From positions 1 to 30,292 of the forward strand of contig NW_003131573.1 in the NCBI RefSeq assembly GCF_000003605.2: a DNA stretch of 30,292 nucleotides, in the 5' to 3' direction. A program made the position numbers and the translations under genes. The notes beneath the pieces are model-generated. The model had not been told where the DNA came from. It was given only the letters and a program-made list of their open reading frames with translations, and ran no database searches. The DNA comes from Saccoglossus kowalevskii. Its lineage: Eukaryota > Hemichordata > Enteropneusta > Harrimaniidae. Each line of letters opens with the position of its first letter. Positions within the stretch are counted from its first letter, which is position 1. Below, piece by piece: positions 22,448-30,292 of this stretch.

Positions 22448-22782
22448 GGCCCTGTCTACCTATTAAATCTGAGGCTATCCTGACTTAAGTTTGCATGTAA
22501 AATGGCCTTGTCCACCTATTAAATATGAGGCTATCCTGACCTAAGTTTGCATGTAAAATGGCCCTGTCCACCTATTAAATCTGAGGCTATCCTGACTTAA
22601 GTTTGCATGTAAAATGGCCTTGTCCACCTATTAAATCTGAGGCTATCCTGACCTAAGTTTGCATGTAAAATGGCCCTGTCCACCTATTTATTTGAGGCTA
22701 TCCTGACCTAAGTTTGCATGTAAAATGGCCCTGCCCACCTATTAAATCTGAGGCTATCCTGACCTAAGTTTGCATGTAAAAT
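22448..22782 (+). repeat. Block J, copy 2 (6 monomers)
   Basis: It has the same 335-bp order as 11843-12177 except that its first monomer is TCTACC rather than TCCACC, with an extra G just before it (ATGGGCCC near 22446). It leads into block I copy 5. Confidence 0.72.
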
Positions 22783-23175
22783 GGCCCTGTCTACCTATTA
22801 AATATGAGCCTATCCTGATCTAAGTTTGCATGTAAAATGGCCCTGTCCACCTATTAAATCTGAGGTTATCCTGACCTAAGTTTGCATGTAAAATGGCCCT
22901 GTCCATCTATTAAATCTGAGGCTATCCTGACCTAAGTTTGCATGTAAAATGGCCCTGTCCATCTATTAAATCTGAGGCTATCCTGACCTAAGTTTGCATG
23001 TAAAATGGCCCTGCCCACCTATTAAATCTGAGGCTATCCTGACCTAAGTTTGCATGTAAAATGGCCCTGTCCACCTATTAAATCTGAGGCTATCCTGACC
23101 TAAGTTTGCATGTAAAATGGCCCTATCCACCTATTAAATATGAGGCTATCCTGACCTAAGTTTGCATGTAAAAAT
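22783..23175 (+). repeat. Block I, copy 5 (7 monomers, short allele)
   Basis: It lacks the GACTT monomer, like copy 1, and carries the CTATCC monomer near 23122. An extra A (GTAAAAATGG) lies at about 23171. The shared order continues through TCTACC, a TTTATTTT unit with an added T near 23251, GAGCC, GGACC and TCCAAC. The region then breaks up into the indel patch at 23301-23465. Confidence 0.8.
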
Positions 23176-23300
23176 GGCCCTGTCTACCTATTAAATCTGA
23201 GGCTATCCTGACCTAAGTTTGCATGTAAAATGGCCCTGTCCACCTATTTATTTTGAGGCTATCCTGACCTAAGTTTGCATGTAAAATGGCCCTGTCTACC

Positions 23301-23465
23301 TATTAATCTGAGCCTATCCTGACCTAAGTTTGCATGTAAATGGACCTGTCCACCTATTAAATCTGAGCTATCCTGACCTAAGTTTGCATGTAAATGGCCC
23401 TGTCCAACTATTAAATATGAGCTATCCTGACCTAGTTTGCATGTAAATGGCCCTGTCCACTATTA
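23301..23465. other. Indel patch 7 (net -8)
   Basis: ATTAATCT, GTAAATGG three times, GAGCTAT twice, CCTAGTTT and TCCACTATT lose bases. Single-base gains lie just upstream (five A near 23171, four T near 23251). It joins the block I copy 5 extension to a partial block F order at 23504. Confidence 0.85.
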
Positions 23466-24702
23466 AATCTGAGCCTATCCTGACCTAAGTTTGCATGTAA
23501 AATGGCCCTGTCCATCTATTAAATCTGAGGCTATCCTGACCTAAGTTTGCATGTAAAATGGCCCTGTCCACCTATTAAATCTGAGGCTATCCTGACCTAA
23601 GTTTGCATGTAAAATGGCCCTGTCTACCTATTAAATCTGAGCCTATCCTGACCTAAGTTTGCATGTAAAATGGCCCTGTCCATCTATTAAATCTGAGGCT
23701 ATCCTGACCTAAGTTTGCATGTAAAATGGCCCTGTCCATCTATTAAATCTGAGGCTATCCTGACCTAAGTTTGCATGTAAAATGGCCCTGTCCACCTATT
23801 AAATCTGAGGCTATCCTGACCTAAGTTTGCATGTAAAATGGCCCTGTCTACCTATTAAATATGAGCCTATCCTGACTTAAGTTTGCATGTAAAATGGCCC
23901 TGTCCACCTATTAAATCTGAGGCTATCCTGACCTAAGTTTGCATGTAAAATGGCCCTGTCCACCTATTTATTTGAGGCTATCCTGACCTAAGTTTGCATG
24001 TAAAATGGCCCTGTCCATCTATTAAATCTGAGGCTATCCTGACCTAAGTTTGCATGTAAAATGGCCCTGTCCACCTATTAAATCTGAGGCTATCCTGACC
24101 TAAGTTTGCATGTAAAATGGCCCTGTCTACCTATTAAATCTGAGGCTATCCTGACCTAAGTTTGCATGTAAAATGGCCCTGTCCACCTATTAAATATGAG
24201 GCTATCCTGACCTAAGTTTGCATGTAAAATGGCCCTGTCCATCTATTAAATCTGAGGCTATCCTGACCTAAGTTTGCATGTAAAATGGCCCTGTCCACCT
24301 ATTAAATATGAGGTTATCCTGACCTAAGTTTGCATGTAAAATGGCCCTGCCCATCTATTAAATCTGAGGCTATCCTGACCTAAGTTTGCATGTAAAATGG
24401 CCCTGTCTACCTATTAAATATGAGCCTATCCTGACCTAAGTTTGCATGTAAAATGGCCCTGTCCATCTATTAAATCTGAGGCTATCCTGACCTAAGTTTG
24501 CATGTAAAATGGCCCTGTCCATCTATTAAATCTGAGGCTATCCTGACCTAAGTTTGCATGTAAAATGGCCTTGTCCACCTATTAAATCTGAGGCTATCCT
24601 GACCTAAGTTTGCATGTAAAATGGCCCTGTCTACCTATTAAATATGAGCCTATCCTGACTTAAGTTTGCATGTAAAATGGCCCTGTCCACCTATTAAATC
24701 TG

Positions 24703-24812
24703 AGCTATCCTGACCTAAGTTTGCATGTAAAATGGCCCTGTCCACCTATTTATTTGAGGCTATCTGACTAAGTTGCATGTAAAATGGCCTGTCTACCTAT
24801 TAAATCTGAGCT
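24703..24812. other. Indel patch 8 (net -6)
   Basis: GAGCTAT twice, TATCTGACTAAGTTGCAT (three losses) and GGCCTG. To the left the order is GACTT, TCCACC, TTTATT, as near 28260-28418. To the right it is TCTACC, TCCACC, GGACC, as at the end of block B, so this is again a junction. Confidence 0.8.
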
Positions 24813-24951
24813 ATCCTGACCTAAGTTTGCATGTAAAATGGCCCTGTCCACCTATTAAATCTGAGGCTATCCTGACCTAAGTTTGCATGTAAAATGGACC
24901 TGTCCACCTATTAAATCTGAGGCTATCCTGACCTAAGTTTGCATGTAAAAT

Positions 24952-25398
24952 GGCCCTGTCCACCTATTTATTTGAGGCTATCCTGACCTAAGTTTGCATG
25001 TAAAATGGCCCTGTCTACCTATTAAATCTGAGCCTATCCTGACCTAAGTTTGCATGTAAAATGGCCCTGTCTACCTATTAAATCTGAGCCTATCCTGACC
25101 TAAGTTTGCATGTAAAATGGCCGTGTCTACCTATTAAATATGAGTCTATCCTGACCTAAGTTTGCATGTAAAATGGCCCTGTCCACCTATTAAATCTGAG
25201 GCTATCCTGACCTAAGTTTGCATGTAAAATGGCCCTGTCCAACTATTAAATCTGAGGCTATCCTGATCTAAGTTTGCATGTAAAATGGCCCTGTCCACCT
25301 ATTAAATATGAGCCTATCCTGATCTAAGTTTGCATGTAAAATGGCCCTGTCCATCTATTAAATATGAGCCTATCCTGATCTAAGTTTGCATGTAAAAT
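24952..25398 (+). repeat. Block H, copy 2 (8 monomers)
   Basis: Markers and length are identical to 19092-19538 (GGCCGTGTCTACC near 25121). It is preceded by GGACC rather than TCCACC and followed by TCCATC rather than TTTATT, so both ends are breakpoints relative to copy 1. Confidence 0.85.
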
Positions 25399-26797
25399 GG
25401 CCCTGTCCATCTATTAAATCTGAGGCTATCCTGACCTAAGTTTGCATGTAAAATGGCCCTGTCTACCTATTAAATCTGAGGCTATCCTGACCTAAGTTTG
25501 CATGTAAAATGGCCCTGTCTACCTATTAAATCTGAGCCTATCCTGACCTAAGTTTGCATGTAAAATGGCCCTGTCCACATATTAAATCTGAGGCTATCCT
25601 GACCTAAGTTTGCATGTAAAATGGCCCTGTCTACCTATTAAATCTGAGGCTATCCTGACCTAAGTTTGCATGTAAAATGGCCCTGTCTACCTATTAAATC
25701 TGAGGTTATCCTGACCTAAGTTTGCATGTAAAATGGCCCTGTCTACCTATTAAATCTGAGCCTATCCTAACCTAAGTTTGCATGTACAATGGCCCTGTCT
25801 ACCTATTAAATCTGAGCCTATCCTGACCTAAGTTTGCATGTAAAATGGCCCTGCCCACCTATTAAATCTGAGGCTATCCTGACCTAAGTTTGCATGTAAA
25901 ATGGCCCTGTCCACCTATTAAATATGAGCCTATCCTGATCTAAGTTTGCATGTAAAATGGCCCTGTCCACCTATTAAATCTGAGGCTATCCTGACCTAAG
26001 TTTGCATGTACAATGGCCCTGTCTACCTATTAAATCTGAGCCTATCCTGACCTAAGTTTGCATGTAAAATGGCCCTGTCTACCTATTAAATCTGAGCCTA
26101 TCCTGACCTAAGTTTGCATGTAAAATGGCCCTGTCTACCTATTAAATCTGAGGCTATCCTGACCTAAGTTTGCATGTAAAATGGCCCTGTCTACCTATTA
26201 AATATGAGCCTATCCTGATCTAAGTTTGCATGTAAAATGGCCCTGTCCACCTATTAAATCTGAGGCTATCCTGACCTAAGTTTGCATGTAAAATGGCCCT
26301 GTCCACCTATTAAATCTGAGGCTATCCTGACCTAAGTTTGCATGTAAAATGGCCCTGTCCACCTATTAAATCTGAGCCTATCCTGACCTAAGTTTGCATG
26401 TAAAATGGCCCCACCCACCTATTAAATCTGAGGCTATCCTGACCTAAGTTTGCATGTAAAATGGCCCTGTCCACCTATTTATTTGAGGCTATCCTGACCT
26501 AAGTTTGCATGTAAAATGGCCCTGTCTACCTATTAAATCTGAGGCTATCCTGACCTAAGTTTGCATGTAAAATGGCCCTGTCTACCTATTAAATCTGAGG
26601 CTATCCTGACCTAAGTTTGCATGTAAAATGGCCCTGTCTACCTATTAAATCTGAGGCTATCCTGATCTAAGTTTGCATGTAAAATGGCCCTGTCTACCTA
26701 TTAAATCTGAGGCTATCCTTATCTAAGTTTGCATGTAAAATGGCCCTGTCTACCTATTAAATCTGAGGCTATCCTGACCTAAGTTTGCATGTAAAAT

Positions 26798-28084
26798 GGC
26801 CCTGTCTACCTATTAAATATGAGCCTATCCTGACTTAAGTTTGCATGTAAAATGGCCCTGCCCACCTATTAAATCTGAGGCTATCCTGACCTAAGTTTGC
26901 ATGTAAAATGGCCCTGTCCATCTATTAAATCTGAGGCTATCCTGACCTAAGTTTGCATGTAAAATGGCCCTGTCCATCTATTAAATCTGAGGCTATCCTG
27001 ACCTAAGTTTGCATGTAAAATGGCCCTGTCTACCTATTAAATATGAGCCTATCCTGACTTAAGTTTGCATGTAAAATGGCCCTGCCCACCTATTAAATCT
27101 GAGGCTATCCTGACCTAAGTTTGCATGTAAAATGGCCCTGTCCACCTATTAAATCTGAGGCTATCCTGACCTAAGTTTGCATGTAAAATGGCCCTGTCTA
27201 CCTATTAAATATGAGCCTATCCTGACCTAAGTTTGCCTGTAAAATGGCCCTGTCTACCTATTAAATATGAGCCTATCCTGATCTAAGTTTGCATGTAAAA
27301 TGGCCCTGTCCACCTATTAAATCTGAGGCTATCCTGACCTAAGTTTGCATGTAAAATGGCCCTGCCCACCTATTAAATCTGAGGCTATCCTGACCTAAGT
27401 TTGCATGCAAAATGGCCCTGTCCACCTATTAAATCTGAGGCTATCCTGACCTAAGTTTGCATGTAAAATGGCCCTGTCTACCTATTAAATATGAGCCTAT
27501 CCTGACCTAAGTTTGCATGTAAAATGGCCCTGTCTACCTATTAAATATGAGCCTATCCTGATCTAAGTTTGCATGTAAAATGGCCCTGTCCACCTATTAA
27601 ATCTGAGGCTATCCTGACCTAAGTTTGCATGTAAAATGGCCCTGTCCATCTATTAAATCTGAGGCTATCCTGACCTAAGTTTGCATGTAAAATGGCCCTG
27701 TCCATCTATTAAATCTGAGGCTATCCTGACCTAAGTTTGCATGTAAAATGGCCCTGTCTACCTATTAAATATGAGCCTATCCTGACTTAAGTTTGCATGT
27801 AAAATGGCCCTGCCCACCTATTAAATCTGAGACTATCCTGACCTAAGTTTGCATGTAAAATGGCCCTGTCTACCTATTAAATCTGAGGCTATCCTGACCT
27901 AAGTTTGCATGTAAAATGGCCCTGTCCACCTATTAAATATGAGGTTATCCTGACCTAAGTTTGCATGTAAAATGGCCCTGTCCACCTATTTATTTGAGGC
28001 TATCCTGACCTAAGTTTGCATGTAAAATGGCCCTGTCCACCTATTAAATATGAGGCTATCCTGACCTAAGTTTGCATGTAAAAT
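26798..28084 (+). repeat. Block G, copy 2 (23 monomers, internal 5-monomer duplication)
   Basis: It has the same order as 7267-8273 with TTTGCCTGTAAA near 27236. Five extra monomers (280 bp, about 27302-27581) repeat the neighbouring order TCCACC, CCCACC, TCCACC, TCTACC-AAATATGAGCC and TCTACC-AAATAT-GATCT. One monomer of the extra set has ATGCAAAATGG near 27408, unique in the window. Confidence 0.85.
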
Positions 28085-28474
28085 GGCCCTGCCCACCTAT
28101 TAAATCTGAGGCTATCCTGACCTAAGTTTGCATGTAAAATGGCCCTGTCCACCTATTTATTTGAGGCTATCCTGACCTAAGTTTGCATGTAAAATGGCCT
28201 TGTCTACCTATTAAATCTGAGGCTATCCTGACCTAAGTTTGCATGTAAAATGGCCCTGTCTACCTATTAAATATGAGCCTATCCTGACTTAAGTTTGCAT
28301 GTAAAATGGCCCTGTCCACCTATTAAATCTGAGGCTATCCTGACCTAAGTTTGCATGTAAAATGGCCCTGTCCACCTATTTATTTGAGGCTATCCTGACC
28401 TAAGTTTGCATGTAAAATGGCCCTGTCTACCTATTAAATCTGAGGCTATCCTGACCTAAGTTTGCATGTAAAAT

Positions 28475-28730
28475 GGCCCTGTCCACCTATTAAATCTGAG
28501 CCTATCCTGACCTAAGTTTGCATGTAAAATGGCCCTGTCCACCTATTAAATATGAGGCTATCCTGACCTAAGTTTGCATGTAAAATGGCCCTGTCCACCT
28601 ATTTATTTGAGGCTATCCTGACCTAAGTTTGCATGTAAAATGGCCCTGTCCACCTATTAAATCTGAGGCTATCCTGACCTAAGTTTGCATGTAAAATGGC
28701 CCTGTCCACCTATTAAATATGAGGTTATCC
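28475..28730 (+). repeat. Block M, copy 1 (about 4.6 monomers)
   Basis: The order is TCCACC-GAGCC, TCCACC-AAATAT, TTTATT, TCCACC, AAATATGAGGTT. It matches the right edge of the window at 30037-30292 over 256 bp. After this copy the array continues with two CCCATC monomers. Confidence 0.7.
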
Positions 28731-29414
28731 TGACCTAAGTTTGCATGTAAAATGGCCCTGCCCATCTATTAAATCTGAGGCTATCCTGACCTAAGTTTGC
28801 ATGTAAAATGGCCCTGCCCATCTATTAAATCTGAGGCTATCCTGACCTAAGTTTGCATGTAAAATGGCCCTGTCTACCTATTAAATCTGAGGCTATCCTG
28901 ACCTAAGTTTGCATGTAAAATGGCCCTGTCCACCTATTTATTTGAGGCTATCCTGACCTAAGTTTGCATGTAAAATGGCCCTGTCTACCTATTAAATCTG
29001 AGCCTATCCTGACCTAAGTTTGCATGTAAAATGGCCCTGTCCATCTATTAAATCTGAGGCTATCCTGACCTAAGTTTGCATGTAAAATGGCCCTGTCCAT
29101 CTATTAAATCTGAGGCTATCCTGACCTAAGTTTGCATGTAAAATGGCCCTGTCTACCTATTAAATATGAGCCTATCCTGACTTAAGTTTGCATGTAAAAT
29201 GGCCCTGCCCACCTATTAAATCTGAGGCTATCCTGACCTAAGTTTGCATGTAAAATGGCCCTGTCCACCTATTAAATCTGAGGCTATCCTGACCTAAGTT
29301 TGCATGTAAAATGGCCCTGTCTACCTATTAAATATGAGCCTATCCTGACCTAAGTTTGCATGTAAAATGGCCCTGTCTACCTATTAAATATGAGCCTATC
29401 CTGACCTAAGTTTG

Positions 29415-29428
29415 CATGTAAATGGCCC
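29415..29428. other. Indel patch 9 (single loss)
   Basis: One A is lost in GTAAATGG. The subtype order changes here: two TCTACC-AAATATGAGCC monomers are followed by TCCATC and then block G copy 3. Confidence 0.55.
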
Positions 29429-29479
29429 TGTCCATCTATTAAATCTGAGGCTATCCTGACCTAAGTTTGCATGTAAAAT

Positions 29480-30036
29480 GGCCCTGTCTACCTATTAAAT
29501 ATGAGCCTATCCTGACTTAAGTTTGCATGTAAAATGGCCCTGCCCACCTATTAAATCTGAGGCTATCCTGACCTAAGTTTGCATGTAAAATGGCCCTGTC
29601 CATCTATTAAATCTGAGGCTATCCTGACCTAAGTTTGCATGTAAAATGGCCCTGTCCATCTATTAAATCTGAGGCTATCCTGACCTAAGTTTGCATGTAA
29701 AATGGCCCTGTCTACCTATTAAATATGAGCCTATCCTGACTTAAGTTTGCATGTAAAATGGCCCTGCCCACCTATTAAATCTGAGGCTATCCTGACCTAA
29801 GTTTGCATGTAAAATGGCCCTGTCCACCTATTAAATCTGAGGCTATCCTGACCTAAGTTTGCATGTAAAATGGCCCTGTCTACCTATTAAATATGAGCCT
29901 ATCCTGACCTAAGTTTGCCTGTAAATGGCCCTGTCTACCTATTAATATGAGCCTATCCTGATCTAGTTTGCATGTAAAATGGCCCTGTCCACCTATTAAA
30001 TCTGAGGCTATCCTGACCTAAGTTTGCATGTAAAAT
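29480..30036 (+). repeat. Block G, copy 3 (10 monomers, partial)
   Basis: It matches the first ten monomers of copies 1 and 2, including TTTGCCTGTAAA near 29919. Three bases are lost between 29920 and 29968, after which the order switches to block M. Position 6 of the run is CCCACC, as in copy 2, while copy 1 has TCCACC. Confidence 0.82.
29918..29970. other. Indel patch 10 (net -3)
   Basis: GTAAATGG, ATTAATAT and TCTAGTTT each lose one A. The block G copy 3 order ends here and block M copy 2 follows from 30037. Confidence 0.75.
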
Positions 30037-30292
30037 GGCCCTGTCCACCTATTAAATCTGAGCCTATCCTGACCTAAGTTTGCATGTAAAATGGCCCTGT
30101 CCACCTATTAAATATGAGGCTATCCTGACCTAAGTTTGCATGTAAAATGGCCCTGTCCACCTATTTATTTGAGGCTATCCTGACCTAAGTTTGCATGTAA
30201 AATGGCCCTGTCCACCTATTAAATCTGAGGCTATCCTGACCTAAGTTTGCATGTAAAATGGCCCTGTCCACCTATTAAATATGAGGTTATCC
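30037..30292 (+). repeat. Block M, copy 2 (cut by window end)
   Basis: It has the same order as 28475-28730. The last monomer is partial (33 bp, ending GAGGTTATCC), so the array continues past the window edge. Confidence 0.7.

Larger units (their letters stand above)
1..30292. repeat. 56-bp tandem satellite array, 542 complete monomers
   Basis: The whole window is a head-to-tail array with a 56-bp period, seen from the regular return of AAAATGGCC and TTTGCATG. My monomer-by-monomer count gives 542 full units and one partial, and the length bookkeeping closes to the base. GC is about 42%. CpG is absent from the consensus and occurs only about nine times, in GGCCGTG variants and once near 14374. 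All units share one orientation and no unique sequence interrupts them. Forward stops fall at monomer positions 17 (TAA), 23 (TGA), 34 (TGA), 39 (TAA) and 51 (TAA), covering all three frames. Reverse stops fall at positions 13, 16, 28 and 38, and often 9. Since 56 is not a multiple of 3, every frame closes within about 72 bp (+) or 87 bp (-), so nothing here is coding. The type fits eukaryotic heterochromatic satellite DNA; family and species are not recognised. Confidence 0.98.

Noticed and set aside
1-30292. CRISPR-like alternation of a constant core and a variable part
   Set aside because: The variable parts are a few recurring subtypes of the same sequence, not unique spacers. The period is a plain 56-bp tandem repeat and there are no cas genes.
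1-30292. Possible repetitive protein-coding gene
   Set aside because: Every monomer has stops in all three forward frames, and reverse frames close within about 87 bp. The period is not a multiple of three. Subtype changes keep the stops (TTTATTTGAG still has TGA).
1-30292. A regular higher-order repeat of fixed length
   Set aside because: Distances between block copies are irregular (for example 40, 67, 69, 103, 132, 202, 232, 244 and 272 monomers), and neighbouring blocks differ at each copy.
1-30292. Transposon insertion, inverted segment, telomeric repeat or promoter/terminator signals
   Set aside because: I read all monomers in one orientation with no inserted sequence, no inverted block and no telomere-like motif. 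AT-rich words such as GTAAAAT recur in every unit and are not evidence for promoters.

Overview
The window is one uninterrupted tandem satellite array. Every base from 1 to 30292 belongs to a head-to-tail repeat with a 56-bp period. I counted monomers by hand, each starting at the GG of the GGCC motif: 542 complete monomers plus a 33-bp partial at the right edge. The count closes exactly against the coordinates. Monomer 1 starts at 4 and monomer 539 at 30037, which is 95 bp less than 538 x 56. Those 95 bp are 50 copies of a 55-bp subtype (one base short) plus a net 45 bases of scattered indels. All monomers are in the same orientation. I found no gene, RNA gene, transposon, CRISPR array or unique sequence. 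Each monomer carries stop codons in all three forward frames, and three successive monomers close all reverse frames, so no reading frame exceeds about 30 codons outside indel patches.

A 30-kb array of a short, nearly CpG-free, about 42% GC unit points to a eukaryotic chromosome, most likely a pericentromeric, subtelomeric or other heterochromatic block. I do not recognise the satellite family and cannot name the organism.

Monomers differ at a few recurrent positions. They fall into discrete subtypes (TCTACC, TCCACC, CCCACC, TCCATC, CCCATC or TCCAAC; AAATCT, AAATAT or TTTATT; GAGGCT, GAGCCT, GAGGTT or GAGACT; GACCT, GACTT or GATCT), while a 20-bp core around TTTGCATGTAAA stays almost constant. 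Writing the array as a string of subtypes shows many multi-monomer blocks (about 0.25 to 1.3 kb) recurring two to five times at irregular distances. It is a mosaic with no single higher-order period. Main blocks: A at 9780, 17138 and 20992; B at 3133 and 8887; B' at 2964 and 15910; C at 59 and 15238; D at 1454 and 12728; E at 4809 and 20041; F at 4193 and 17809; G at 7267, 26798 and 29480; I at 895, 8441, 12178, 14399 and 22783.

The most important observation concerns data quality as much as biology. Single-base losses in short homopolymers are packed into about ten short patches, and those patches sit at the junctions between recurring blocks. This looks like unpolished long-read sequence stitching well-corrected segments together, so the long-range order and copy number may be partly an assembly product. 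Some block copies carry their own substitutions and some joints have no indels, so part of the mosaic is probably real unequal exchange or gene conversion.
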